64,000 bases of DNA from positions 868,001-932,000 of the forward strand of contig BRON01000011.1 of the NCBI GenBank assembly GCA_024345305.1, given 5' to 3'. This stretch comes from Mrakia gelida (Eukaryota; Basidiomycota; Tremellomycetes; Cystofilobasidiales; Mrakiaceae). The notes under the pieces are model-generated. The model was not told where the DNA came from. It was given only the letters and a program-made list of their open reading frames with translations, and searched no databases. The first letter of the stretch is position 1, and each line of letters begins with the position of its first letter. Positions 31,501 to 44,386 of the stretch are shown piece after piece. The position numbers were made by a program, and so were the translations under genes.

Positions 31501-34131
31501 TCGAGTGGACGAGATTGAGGCGAGGAGGATCGAGGTGGAGGAGAGTAAGAAGCAGCAGGAGTTGTTGATCGGTGAGCTCACTTCGCGTTTGATCAGCCTC
31601 GACGAAGGGGATCTTGTTCGAGTCTGGCCTTCGAGCCTTATCCGTCTGAGCTGACTCTCACCTCTTGCGCTACAGATATCACCTCTCATGAGATCAGGAA
31701 TCCCACGAGTGCCATCATCGGTGAGTCTTGCTCGTCTTCTGCTTCGATTCGAGCTCGAGAGGACCTTGACTCATCTTTCGTTCCCTTCTCTCAGCCGCAA
31801 CCGATCTGCTTCGATCCAACATCAATGATATGCTCTCCAAGGTCACGATTGGATCTAGGATGCTCTTCACACCTGAATCAGTTGCGACTCTCGAGGATGA
31901 TGTGAGTCCTGTCGCGACGATCGATTCCCCTCGCTCTCTCGCTAGCGTTCGCTGATCAACAACCTTTTTACTCGCATTCAGATCCTGGTTCTCGACTCGA
32001 TCCATCAGTCGGCTACTATTCAAGAACGAGTGAGTGCTATTACCCTTCCAATCTTCCTCGAGTTCGGGGCGTCCGCTGATCAGTCGATTCCCTCCCCCGC
32101 CAGCTTTCCAACGACATGTACGGCCTGCCCTTTCTTCCTCCTTGCGTGTCGACAGATGCTGACTACCTTCCTTTTCGACTCACAGCCTTCGTCTTGCTCA
32201 GATCGATCTCGAGCTCCTCCAGGTCTTCCCCATGGAGTTCAACATCGTCAACGAGACTCGTCGACTACTGAGGATTTTTGAGATCGAGGCTTCTCAAAAA
32301 GGGATCAAGCTCAAGCTCACCTACGGTCCCTCCTTCGCTCACCTCGGAGAGCTCGTCGAGGCAGATCCTGTGCGATTGAATCAGATCACCATGTGAGCAC
32401 ATCGCGTCGCCTGCCCATCTTTACTCTTCCGTCTCTCCTCGCTGACTATTCTCTTCTTTTTCTCCTCAGGAATCTCATCTCGAACGCTGTCAAGTTCACT
32501 CAATCTTCAGCAACCAAGCTCATCGAGGTCACCGTCAACGTCTCGCTCGTCGGACCTCCCACTCCCGAATCCGATCCAGCCTTCGACCCGGCGACTCTCG
32601 ACGCTCCTCTCACTCAGGAACTCGTCAACGGTCGTCACGATGGATACATCTTCGTCGAGGTCAAGGACTCTGGAGGAGGAATGTCGCTCGAGGATCAGGG
32701 TCATCTTTTCCAGAGGTTCAAGCAGGGAAATGGTGAGTCGAGCGCTTCTCGCTTCCCCTCCTCGTCGAGCGAGGCTGACGCTCGTCTTTCTTTCCTTCTT
32801 CTTCTCAGCCAAGGTCCACACCGCCGTAGGAGGATCGGGACTCGGGCTCTTCGTTTGCAAGGAGATGACTCGTCTGCAGGGAGGACGGATCGATGTGAGT
32901 CGAGATGGACGTCGAGACCCGTTCGTTCCTCAATTCTGTTCTGACCATCGTCTGCGCTCGTTCCTCCCCCAGATCATCTCGAAACCGAACGAGGGAACCA
33001 CCTTCCGATTCTTCATCAAGGCTGGTCTCTTCCCTCCCACCGACATCCCTCGAGACATCGTCACGAACGCTCCAGAGAAGCCCGTTCATCGAGTTCCCAT
33101 CGCGTCGGACGCCGTTCTGTCGATCTTGGTGGTTGAGGACAACCCCGTGAATAGGAAGGTGCTGCATCGTCAATTCAAGAGGCTTCTCTACCACGTCGAG
33201 GTCGCCGAACACGGACTGGAGGCTTTGACGATACTCAAGTCCTACGCTCTGGCCGGGGAGTCGTTCGACATGGTGCTGATGGACCTCGAGAGTGAGTTCG
33301 ACGCGATGGACGACCAAGGTGAGAATGAGAACTGACACGAGTCTTTTGTGTCCCTATCATTTCAGTGCCCGTGCTGGATGGTATCAGTGCTCTTCGGGAG
33401 ATTCGGTCGCTCGAAGCTCGTGGACTGCTACCAGGACATCAACGTGAGCTCTTCGAACCCGCGTCCTTTCTTCTCGTCAACCACATCGCTAACTTCGTCT
33501 CTCCCTCTCCCTTCAGCTTGCATCTCGGTTTCTGGAAACGCTCGTCAGGTGAGAAACTCGAGCATGAAAATCTTGTCTCTCGCTTCCTCGCTAACAACTT
33601 GTTTTCGTCCCGTTTCCAGGGTCAACTCGATGCTGCTCGTGAAGCTGGAGGTGAGTCGCGTCGACCTCGCTCTTTTTCGACTCGCCCCTGACGTCCTTTC
33701 CTCTTTCTTCTCTTTCGATAGCCGACGCCTGCATCACCAAACCCTACAAGTTCCCTCTTCTCGTTCAGAAGATCAAAGAAACGAGTTCGTCTCCCTCTCG
33801 TCCCTTTCCTCGTCGCGTCCCTTCGCTGACTCTTCGTTCCCTCGTCTTTCCTTCGTCCCTTCCCTCGTCCTCGTCCACAACAGTCTACCACCGAGCTGGA
33901 ATCGCTGTCGACGGTCAAGAGGATCTCGTCGGATGGATGCCTCAGGAAGCTTTGTTATCGCCAGGATCAGAGTTCATCGGAAACCCATTCTCGCCCTTCG
34001 CTGAAGAGCTTCACAGGTCGGAATGGCTCGACCCAGGAGTTTCGCCCATCCCTAGCGTCAGCATTTCATCCTCTGCTTCTTCTTCTAGCCCCGAGATCCC
34101 TGTCGTGCCGCTGTCGAAGGAGGTCGAGTAG
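28539..34131 (+). CDS. Hybrid histidine kinase 1 (sensor region, HisKA, HATPase_c, REC)
   Basis: Fungal two-component sensor kinase of roughly 1,000-1,100 residues in many exons. N-terminus MSTPSTDADHLEDPIHSMPL; a long disordered and acidic region; a sensor part with WAPVGMFCGTPDGLLTYVNK and SEFTGFVGTMIDISDRKDY-like sequence (FVTGFVGTMIDISDR), which is PAS-like with its PAC end; a coiled linker AERIDAWKARVDEIEARRIE; the phospho-acceptor box DITSHEIRNPTSAII; N box MNLISNAVKFTQ; G boxes VKDSGGGMS and VGGSGLGLFVCKEM. The receiver has ILVVEDNPVNRKVL, MDLEMPVLDG (phospho-acceptor Asp) and ACITKPYKF (Lys). All catalytic residues are present, so it should autophosphorylate and feed a phosphorelay (Ypd1 and response regulators). 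A paralog follows 343 bp downstream in the same direction. The stimulus cannot be told. Confidence 0.9.
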
Positions 34132-34474
34132 ATTTGGTTCGACTCTGCTTCGCCGTCGGTTGTTTGGTCCCCTCCCGTTTGCTTTGTTTACTTCTTTTTC
34201 TGTTATCTATCTCCGCGCTCCGCCTCTCGTCTCAGCTTACGACCTTTGGATACATGTTGTATTTCTCTCGAGGAGGGGAGGCCTGGCTGGGCCCATAGAT
34301 AAAGGAAGGAAGGGCGGGCGAAGCGCCTCTTATAATCGACTGCCGATCGAAGGAGGTTGTCGGCGAATGTTGACCTTTGATTCCTTCTTTTCCTCTCACC
34401 CCCACCCCTTCTCCTCCCTCCTCTTCGCAGAGAGACCCTCAGACGTCCTCTTCTCACCCTGAAGATATATCAGC
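34132..34474. other. Spacer between the tandem histidine kinase genes
   Basis: This holds the 3' end of kinase 1 and the promoter of kinase 2. A weak TATA-like GATATATCAG stands about 10 bases before the kinase 2 start and is more likely leader. No gene is seen. Confidence 0.4.
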
Positions 34475-37400
34475 ATGGATCCAGTGAATGGTGAGCGTCT
34501 TTTTCACTTCGTAGAGCAGGAAGGGGGCGCGGATCGTCACGGCTGACCCTTCCTTCCTCTCCTCTTCTTCTCTTCTTTCCAGAGGAAGGACTGCCTCACG
34601 CCCTTCCTTCGAGTCAAAACTCCTGTTGGTACCCGGCCATCCACTCCTATCTTCCTCTCGCAACCTCTCACGACCTTTCTTTTTCACCTCTTCAAGCAGC
34701 TCTGAGACCGCAAGACGTGTTCACCAGCTCCATCCATCGATCCAACGACCCCACTCGCTCAGCTCGTGCACCTCGTCCAGCCTCCAGAACTTCAAGGACC
34801 TCGCAGAAGTCCTTCTTCTCGGACAGCAGCGAGGCAGCAGAAGAGGAGGAGGACGAAGAAGAGCGACCTCCCCATCTGGCAGTCTTCTCAGAGCAGGTCG
34901 ACCGCAACTCGGTGGAGGCTCTGGCAGGTGTCGAACTCCTCGCCTTCCTCGATGCTCAACGCCAGCCTTGCTGCATCATTCCACTACCACAACCCGTACC
35001 ATCATCATCAGCGTCTACATCCTCGACTGGGAGCTCTCAGTACGACTCGTTGGCTGGGAACTCGATCTGGGGCAACAGTGAGCTCGTTCTCGAGGTCGAG
35101 GAGAAGGACGCCGACGACGAGAGGAGCTGATCGTTCTCTTCCCTTCTCACGTCTCTGTCCGAATCCAGTGACCTTCTTCGCCGTTACTCGAGGGAAGCAG
35201 ATCATTTCCTGTCTTGGATCAGAAGATGCGCGACTCTTCCTTCGCTGGTGCTACGGTGCAGAGTTCTTCGTCTCGGACGCGTCCGAAGGAGTCGAAGGCG
35301 AGATCGGCTACTACCAAGGTTTGGATCTGGCTCTTTCGTGAGTCCACCGTATGCTTGACTTGGGTGAGGGATCGTGGAAGGGAAGGAAGCGAGCTGACAT
35401 GCTTCTCTTCGTCCAGCCCGACTCTCATTGTCACGTTGCATGCTGTTCGTCCCTTCGTCTTTCCCTCATTCTTCTTCGACTTCTTTGCTCTTCCAGTAGA
35501 TCACGAACGACATCAAGTAGGAGAGTTACATCGAGGAGAACTACATCGTTGACTCCATCGTCGTTTCTTTCGTCGTTTTTTCGCAACCTCCAGGGAACGT
35601 CAGCGCCTACGACCCTCGAGCTATGTCGAACCACCTCTCCTTCCACTCCTCATCTCATCATCACCTCCCACATCATCTCAGATCGACCCACCGTCATCCC
35701 TCACACCTCAAAAGCTCGCCCCAACCCACCAGCACCACCATCTCCCGACCCTTCCTCACTCTCGTCCATCGACTTCGCGTCGCCAACTCCCTCGCCTCAC
35801 CCCATAGCATCCCCTCTCCTCGTAGCCTCCTCGTCACTACCCTTCCTCGCCCCTCCGCTCTCCTCACCCCCGGTGCCGGACAGCCCTACTACTACACCAC
35901 GACCTTCAGCGCCAAAGAACGCTGCGTCGATGTCGAATCCGGAGGTCGACGCGAAGAAGAGGGAGATGGATCGGTTGTTTGAAGTTCGTTCGAGGGAGAT
36001 TACGCTGTTGACCGAGGTGAGTGATGCTACTGTCTGGCTGGTCTGGTGAGGAGGAGGCAGAGGGGGACGGAAAAGGAGGCGTACGACACGGAGACGGAGG
36101 CATCGTACTCGACGCGACGGTCCTCCCTCCCGAATGGCACTCAATAAGCTGACGATGCTTCGCCTTCTTTTCTTGCTTCAGTGGGTGAGTGTACAAGTCT
36201 CTTTCTTGATTCGTCGAGAGGGAGTCGTGAACTCGACCGTCGTTTGAGAGCGACGCGTCGCAAGTGACGCTGATCTCGTCCCTTTCTTCGTTGCTCGACG
36301 ACAGGCTCCCGTTGGAATGTTTTGTGGGACCCCCGATGGACTTCTTACCTACGTCAACAAACAGTTCAGGGAGCTCACTGGTGTGAGTGGTCTCCCAGCT
36401 TCGCTTTCGTAACCCCCGTTTCTGCGAGCTAATCGAGCCTCTCTCTTCGCCTCGAAGCTTCACGCAAATCCAAATTCTTGGCCCAACGTTTTTTGTCCTG
36501 CTGGTGCGTTTCATTCCCTTCTTCTTCAGCTGTCGAACTCGCGCTGATCGACCTCTCTCGCAACAGATCGGACGCCGCTTCGTCAGATGTGGGAGGAGGT
36601 GCGACGCGTTCTCTTTCGTCCCGTCGTCGTTCCCTTTACTGACCGACTTCTTCCTCCAACAGTGCTTCCGGACGGGAAAGCAAGGCTCTGGAGAGTTCCA
36701 GCTTACGGCCGGGATGGGTGGCGAGACTCGTTCTGCAGTTCGCCGAAACATCTCTCGACCTCTCCCTCCTCGTTTCACTCTCTGCCCCGTTCCTTCATCT
36801 TGACGCGTTTCACGCGACCGAAACTGACACTTCGATCCACTCCTCTCTTTCAGCATCACGTCTTGATACGCTTGGTCGGTTTGACGGAAGGAAAGGGCAA
36901 CTCGAACGAGAACTCGTGCGTCGTGCTTCAAACCCTTGTCCCCTCTTTTTTCCTTTTCTTGGCCGATAATCTCACTCTCTTCTACTCCATCCACTTCCTA
37001 GTTTCGTCACCGGCTTCGTCGGAACCATGATCGGTCAGTGACCTCTCCCTCCATCTCAGCAGAACGAACGCGGTGCCTCCTCCCGCGCTTTAGTCGCCCC
37101 TTCTTCGTACGAGTTGTTCTGACACGCTTCTCAATTACCTCTTGCAGACATTTCGGATCGGAAGGACTACGAGACTGCCCAAAAGAAGATGACCGCCGAT
37201 AGGATCGAGGCTTGGAAGGATCGCGTCAAGGAGACCGAAGCTCGTCGTGTCGAAGTCGAAGACTCCAAGCGGCAGCAGGAGCTTTTGATAGACATCACCT
37301 CTCACGAGATTCGAAATCCGACATCTGCCATCATCGGTTCGTTGTCACATCACTCTCGGTATCTCCAGTAAGTCTCGTCGACACCCGCTCATCCCTTCCC

Positions 37401-39785
37401 TCTCTTTCTCTACAGCCGCCGCCGAGCTTCTGAGGTCCAACATCAACGATCTTCTAGGACAAGTCACGCTCAACAAGAGCCTCGTCTTTACTCCCGAGTC
37501 TGTAGCAACCTTGGAGGACGACGTGAGCTCGTTTTGGCTCGTCGCGATTGAAACGTCGAGACGCGACTGAGCACGACTCTCTCTCGCAGATCCTCGTTCT
37601 TGACTCAATACAACAGAGTGCGACTATTCAGGAGCGAGTGAGTCTTTTCTCCCTCCTATATCTACTTCGCCTTTTAACCTGTTTCCGAATGCTTTCGTTT
37701 CCGTTTCCGTTTCCCTCAGCTCTCGAACGACATGTGAGCCTCGCCGTCTTCTTGACTTTCGAAAATCACAGCTGACGCCCTCCTCCTTCCTAGACTTCGG
37801 CTCGCTCAGATAGATCTGGAACTCCTTCAGGTGTTCCCCGTGAAGGTGAGTCCAAGCGATTGGGCGTCGTTCATCGTGTCGAGTTCTTGACCAGCTCTCG
37901 CGTCTCCTCTCTGTCAGTTCGACATTGTCAAGGACACTCGCCGTATGCTTCGGATCTTCACCATCGAGGCTTCACAGAAAGGAATCGACCTCGTCGTGCA
38001 CATTGGTCCTTCCTTCGCTGTTCTAGGTCATCTTGTCGAGGCAGATCCTGTACGATTGAATCAGATCACCATGTGAGCACATCGCGTCGCCTCCCCATCT
38101 TCCCTTCCCCGTTTCTTCTCGCTGACCTTTTCCCTCTTCACCTCTCTCAGGAACCTCATATCGAACGCGGTCAAGTTCACTCAATCTTCAGCAACCAAAC
38201 TCATCGAGGTCACCGTCAACATCTCGCTCGTCGGACCTCCCAGCCCCGAATCCGCTCCAGCCTTCGACCCAGCGACTCTCAACGCTCCTCTCACTCAGGA
38301 ACTCGTCAATGGCCGCCACGACGGATACATCTTCGTCGAGGTCAAAGATTCTGGCGGAGGGATGTCGCTCGAGGATCAGGGTCATCTTTTCCAGCGATTC
38401 CAGCAAGGGAACGGTTCGTCAAACTCGATTCCTCGCTCTTCGTCTCGCGTCTCTCGACCCAGACTGACCTTCGCTCTGTCCTCTCCACACAGCCGAGGTA
38501 CATACTGCCGTAGGAGGATCTGGGCTCGGGCTCTTCGTCTGCAAGGAACTGACGCGTTTGCAAGGAGGTCGAATCGACGTGAGTCGCGCCATTCACTCCT
38601 CGCTCCTCTTCGACTCTTTTGCTGACGCCGTCGTCTTTCATCCCTCTCTCAGCTCATCTCCGATATCGGGAAACCAACAACCTTCCGATTCTTCATCGCT
38701 GCTGGGCTCTATCCTCCCGTCGACGGAGCGGACATCTCTCCTCCGCCCAACAAGAGGTCGAACTCGGACGACATCGAACCCGACACCATCCTCTCAGTAC
38801 TGGTCGTCGAAGGTCCGTTTCGCCCTCTCTCTTCGCCCCCTATCTTGATGCATACTGACCACCTTTTTTCTCATCTTCCGCTTGGTAGACAACGAGGTGA
38901 ACCGCAAAGTACTCGTTCGTCAATTCTCAAGACTGCTGTGGCACGTCGAGTACGCCGAGAACGGACAGGTCGCCCTCGACATCCTCACCAGGAACGGCCA
39001 ATCTGCTGAACGGTCCTTCGATGCCGTTCTCATGGACTCAGAGAGTGAGTTCGGATCAAGCCTCGAGCGGAAGCTCGCGAACGAACGATTTCGTTTCGAC
39101 GCGACGACCAACAAACTGACCTTGACTCGCTCCTTTCTCAGTGCCCGTAATGGATGGTCTGACGGCTCTCCGTGAGATTCGAGCGATGGAGGCTCGAGGT
39201 GATCTACCTGGTCGTCAAGGTTCGTCCCTCGTCTTTGACGCCCTCACGAGACGACGGCGCTGACCTCGTTCCTCTTTCCAGTCTGCATCTCAGTCACTGG
39301 AAACGCTCGTCAGGTGGTTCCACCACTTCCGCTCGACTTTTGACTACTCTGACTCAATTCCTTCTCGCTTGCAGGGTCAAATCGAGGCCGTCAAAGAAGC
39401 TGGAGGTACGTTTCGCGTTTCGTTCGAGTCCTCGACGCGTTCACTCCCTGACCCCTTCTTCTCTCGTTTCGCTTTCTTCTCCAGCCGACGCTTGTGTCAC
39501 CAAACCTTACGCTTTCTGTTTGTCGACCTCTTTGCTTCTCTCACTTTGCTCTTCTTCCTCTTCGCTGACCGCTGTCCCTCCCTTCTTTCAGCCGCACTTC
39601 GCGACAAGATTCGTGAACTCGTCGCCGCTCAACCAGTTACCCCTCCAGAACGACGTCCTACCGTCCGAGGCGGCTCAGTCTCGGTTGCCAGCGGCTCGAC
39701 AAACGCGGTAATTCCCGACTCAGAGGGATCGCCGCGAGCGATGGGCTCGGCTTTCAGCAACGCGTCGACGAGGTCGAGCAGCTAG
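34475..39785 (+). CDS. Hybrid histidine kinase 2, tandem paralog of kinase 1
   Basis: Same architecture and intron pattern as kinase 1. The start MDPVNEEGLPHALPSSQNS is unlike kinase 1, but from TFFAVTRGKQIISCLGSEDA onward the two align: LGYYQG-type sequence IGYYQGLDLALS, GTSAPTTLELCRTT, WAPVGMFCGTPDGLLTYVNK, FVTGFVGTMIDISDRKDY, H box DITSHEIRNPTSAII, N box MNLISNAVKFTQ, G boxes VKDSGGGMS and VGGSGLGLFVCKEL. The receiver has VLVVEDNEVNRKVL, MDSEMPVMDG and ACVTKPYAF. All key residues are kept. The linker between kinase and receiver (ISPPPNKRSNSDDIEP) and the Ser/Arg-rich tail ending NASTRSSS differ most, so inputs or partners may have diverged. The block 38034-38394 is almost identical to kinase 1, intron start included. 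Confidence 0.9.
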
Positions 39786-40267
39786 ATTTCTCGTTCTTTC
39801 TGTTACTCCCATTTTCTCTCTCTCACCCCACTAGGCTCAAAATATACCACATCTCTTGAACTCGGTCTCACTGTCGTACATCCTCGCTCGTTCTGCCGCT
39901 TCTCAATAGAGTCTTCGGTCGCTTCGCTTCGCCTCTTTGCTTTCCTTGCTTTCGCTCGTGCTAGTTAAACTACATATGTGCTCTCTCCTTCGTCTCTCAA
40001 ATTAATGCTCTCATGGTCAGCTCACTGATGCAGTCCAGAGAGAGGTGTTGAAGGGCGCAGGCGGCTCCCCGAACTTGACTTCGTTGAGGTTCTTTCGTTC
40101 AGAGTCATTCATCTATTAGACTGTCTAGTTCAGAGTACGTAGGAGGGACAAGGAACAGCGAGGAGCGTGTATGAAGGAGATGGGAAGGAAAGAGATTACA
40201 ACGAGGAAGCCAGAAGCGCGAGAGAAAGAAAAGTTTGAGCGACGCGTCTCAAGCGAACGAAACGTCC
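39786..40267. other. Convergent intergenic region
   Basis: This lies between the 3' ends of kinase 2 and the fasciclin gene. It has an AT-richer stretch around 39830-40010 that fits 3' untranslated sequence and polyadenylation. No gene is seen. Confidence 0.4.
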
Positions 40268-43200
40268 TCAGTCCTCCTCGTTGCTCAGCGGCTGAACGAT
40301 AGCAGACGAATGATAGCACAAGGGAGTCAGTCACGAGCTCTCGAGAAGCAAGCGAGAAGAGAGAAACAACGAGCTGCTCACCTCGTAATCCGTCCTCTCC
40401 TCGACGCGTCTCGACCACAACCAGAACCCTAGCAGTCCCAACGCCGTCAAAGCAGCTATCGATCCGACAACGATGGCCAGTACAGTCCATCCCCAGACCA
40501 TCACCCACGTCCTGTGCAAAGAACCAACCAAACGAAAGAGCGTCAGCGACCAAAAGGGGACGAGCGAAGAAAGGTCGAGTTGGACTCACGGATGGAACGG
40601 CACCAACACCGTCGAAATCATGATCACCCCCCCTCCTCTACTAACCCCATTCAGTACCAACTCCACTCCACCCTCCCTCTCCCTCTCCCCAGCTTCGATC
40701 CTCTGCTCCTCCCTCCCATCGTCCCCCCACCTCGGACTCGCCCTCCCACTCCCTCCCACCACAGCCCAATCGTTCTTCTCGTCTTCCCCTCCTCTCGCAC
40801 CTTTAATCCCAACCACGAACCTCCCTTTCTCCTCCTCCCTGAAGCTCAAATCCCCGTACGCGCTGCTCGCGCTCAGAAGCGTCAGGTAAGGGACGTCCTC
40901 CTTCAGGGAGAGCGGTCGACCGTCCGTGGGTGGAGGGAGAGCGACGGGTTGGGATTTGGAAGCTGTTTTGGGGTTGAGGGGAGCGGGGGATTGGGATGGG
41001 ATGATGTGGAGTTTGAGGAGGTCTAGGAGAAGGGGAGGGGAGAGGAGGTACTGAGTGAGGTTGATTTGGGAGAAGGCTTCGTCCGTTGGGGCGAGGAGGG
41101 TGAACGAGAGAGGGAAGGAGAGAGGTGGTGGGGTTTCGTTGTCGTCGTTTGTTGGAGGTGGGGGAGCGGGTTTGGTGAAGGGTAGACGAGAGAGGAGAGA
41201 GGGAGGAGGAGGGATCCATCCTGAGATTCCCAGTCGAACGAGGTCCTCTTCGGGAGGGGAGGTTCCGTTGAGGACCCAGGAGAGGTTGGCTTTGATGAGG
41301 AGTTCAGCCATGATTTTGTTGGAGGAGCCTTTGAGGATTTTGGCGAGGGTGATGTCGACGGAGGGCGGGAGGATGACAGAGTCGATTTGGTGGATGACTC
41401 TGCGAGGACGAAAGAATGAGACAAGGAGTCAGCGACGCGACGAAACGAGAGACGCGTCGAGCTCAAACTCGGACTCGAACTCGAAGCCGAACTAGGGCCA
41501 AACTCACCCATTCGACGTGATCATATCCTCCAGCACCACTCCCGCATCCCTCCACTCCCCATTCCACTTCTCCCCATCCTTCTCCCTCACCTCCCCACCA
41601 ACCGTAACGTTCCCATCCTTCCTCACCCCCACCACCACTTTCCCTCCCTCCAAAGTCCTCCAACTCGCCCCTCCCTTCCTCCCCTTCTCCTTCAAATCCT
41701 CCCAATAAAGCACCTCCTCCACCACATGCCCCTTCAGCACCCTCCTCAACTCCTCCTTCGCATCGCTCCTCAGCAAGTAGCTCATCACCAACCCCAGCGA
41801 TCTGAACGCTTCGTTTCGAGGAAGGAAGAAGGTGACGCCTGGTGCAGCTTTGAGTTCTCGATCGACCCCGGAGGAGAAGGACGCGGCGACGAAGGTGGAG
41901 AGACGAAGGTCTGGAGCGGAGACTTGGACGAAGTCTTGAGGGGGTTCGATGAAGGAGGAGAGGAGGTAGATGATCGAACGACCGATTTCGATGGGTGGGG
42001 AAACGACGTCGACGGTGTTGAAGAGGATTTGTTCCCAGTTTCCGTCGTCTCCTCCTCCTCCTGAGCCGTCACGGTCATCGTCGTCGTCTCCTCCGTCCTC
42101 AAAAAGGAACGAACGAGACTCGCTCCTCTTCCTCTTCCAATCCACCAAAATCGACCCTCCTCCCTCCCCGTTCTCCAACCCTCCCACAACCTTCTTCACC
42201 CCAACCTTCACGACCTGCCTCCCCTCCTTCAGACTCCCCAACTTCGACTCCGTCTGCACCAACGCTCCGTCCTTGAGGTCCTTGGGTCTGAGTCGACCAG
42301 GAAGGATGTGAAGCTTGAGGATGTCGGCGAGGGATTTGGAGCCTGGTCGAGGGATCTTGTCTCCGCCGTCAAGGTGGGGTTGGTAGTAGGAGTCGGAGTG
42401 GAAGAGAGGATCGAAGGCGTTGGGGTTGAAGCGAGAGGAGGAGGAGGAAGGGTCGAGGAAGGCGTCGAGGGGAGCGAGGATGGTGTAGGAGTCAGAGGAG
42501 GAGGTGGAGTCGATGTAGGAGGTTAGGTTGGCTGAACGGAGGAGGGTGACGAAGAAGGTTGCGTTGAGGCCTATGAGGGTCTGTTTGATTCGATGGGAAG
42601 AAGAAGAAGGGAGTCAGTTTGGGCGACATAAACGCGACGAGGGAGAGCGAGTCGAACGCGACGCGACGCAGAACGAACGAACGAACCTTCTCCGTCGTCA
42701 ATTTGAACGCTCCGGCTGGAAGTAGTAGATCGTCAATGATGTGGATGACACCTATTCATGCCCAACCCAAACCAAAGACCCAGTCAGCTCGTCGTCTCGT
42801 CTCCGTCACGTCTCTTCCTCGCTCGACTCTCATCGAACTTACCATTCTCACAAAACACATCCGGCTCCACGACCTTCACTCCTCCATCCCTCCTCTCCTC
42901 CCCACCCTCTTCACCCTCATCTTCCCGCCCACCCATCTCCTCCTTCTTCTTCTTCTCATCCTCAACCAACCCAACCCTCATCCCTCCATCCTTCTCATCC
43001 ACCTCGACCCAAACCCTCCCTCCCTCTCCAACCCTCACCTCTCCCTTCCCACCCTTCTGCCCAGCAAACGTTTCCCTCCACCCCACACCCTGCCCCTCTC
43101 TCTCCTCTCCCTTCCTCCCGCCACCAGCGGCGGCAGCATGCATCTTCACGATCCACGCAATGTCCTCCCTCGCGAACCCACTCTCGAGGTAGCTCCTCTC

Positions 43201-44386
43201 GATCCTTGGTAAGCGCGCGAACGCAGCGTTGGAGGGTGCAAAGAGGGTTTGGTTGGGTGAGGAGCGGAGGGGAGAGAGAGGGGAGTAAGGTGGAATGGGG
43301 TTGGGGTTTGGATCGGTGGGGAGAGGGAAGTGGTGCGAGGGTGGAAGGGTAGGTGGAGAGAGGAGGGTGGAGAGGTAGGTGAGGGAGGGGTGGGAGAGGA
43401 GGGTTTCGGCTGGAACGAGAAACGAAGAGCGAGGGGAACAAAGAAGAGAGTCAGTACATAGAGAGAATAAAAGAGGAAGGGCGGGAGAGAGAATCGCGAG
43501 CAAGAGGAAGAAGAAGAAGCCAAAAACGACGCGACTCACCCACACTCCCCGCCGCGTCCAACACGTTCTCAACCTTCACGACCACTCCATTCGCACTCTC
43601 CTTCACCTCCAGAACCTTCACTCCTCCTTCTCCCTTCCAATCCACACCCACCCAATCCTCTTCCTCCCTCCTGATCCCGCGAAGTCTCTGTCCCTCGAAC
43701 CCGAGGAGCCCTCCTCGCTCGGGCAGCCAGGGAGGAGCAGGAGCAGGGGAGGGAGTCTTGTGGGCTGTGTATCGGGAGGGAAAGAGGAGGGTTTCGAGGG
43801 TCGAGGGTTGGTCGGAGGAAGGGAAGAGTCCGATGGGAGTGGAGGAGTTGTCGTCCGACGAGAGGGAGGACGAGGATGGGAGAGGGAGAGGGAGAGTGAA
43901 GTTGAGCAAGTGGTAGAGGAGGTTCTGCCTCAGTTCGAAGAGGATGTTGTCCGGTTTCTTCTTCTTCTCGTCCCAGAGCTCGACGTCCTGGCCGAGGAAC
44001 GAAGGGAGTGAATTGTGCCAGTAGCTGCCCTCGATCTCGTTTGCTCGCTCGAAAGCGTCGTTGGTAGGAGCGAAGAGGGTTGAGCCGTTGAGTTTGTTGA
44101 GGGTTGGGATGAGTTTCGTTCTTTGGAGGAGATGGATGAGAGTCGAGTAGGAGGAGTCGGAGGAGAGGATGTCGACGAGGGTGGAAGTGAAGAGGGGTTC
44201 CGACGAGGAGGGAGATGAAGACGACGAGGAGGAGGAGAGGGAGGAGAGGGGGAGGAGGTCGTCGTGCTCGTTTAGCGAGAGAGGAGGAGCTTGCTGCTGT
44301 TGTTGTTGAGGCTGAGAGCGAACGATGGACGGTAGGAAGATGAAGAGACCGAGAGCCAGTCGATGGGGGTGAGGGAGAAGAACCAT
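40268..44386 (-). CDS. Secretory-pathway membrane protein with about five fasciclin (FAS1) domains
   Basis: The start at 44386 gives a signal peptide (MVLLPHPHRLALGLFIFLPS, cleaved near IVRSQ) and a Gln run. FAS1 repeats follow, recognised by their two conserved boxes: GSTLFAPTNDAFERANEIEG and DILFELRQNLLYHLL (1); QTLFAPSNAAFARLP with VVEPDVFCENGVIHIIDDLL (2); SYTILAPLDAFLD with LADILKLHILPGRL (3); GVTFFLPRNEAFRSLGLVMS with ITSNGVIHQIDSVILPPSV (4); FTLLAPTDEAFSQINLTQYL with LLKLHIIPSQ (5). A single membrane segment is WTVLAIVVGSIAALTALGLL, followed by a short cytosolic tail RRVEERTDYEPLSNEED. The layout recalls the yeast vacuolar fasciclin-like protein YLR001C. A role in adhesion or vacuolar membrane function is inference only. 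Ser/Gly/Glu-rich inserts interrupt several domains. Confidence 0.8.
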
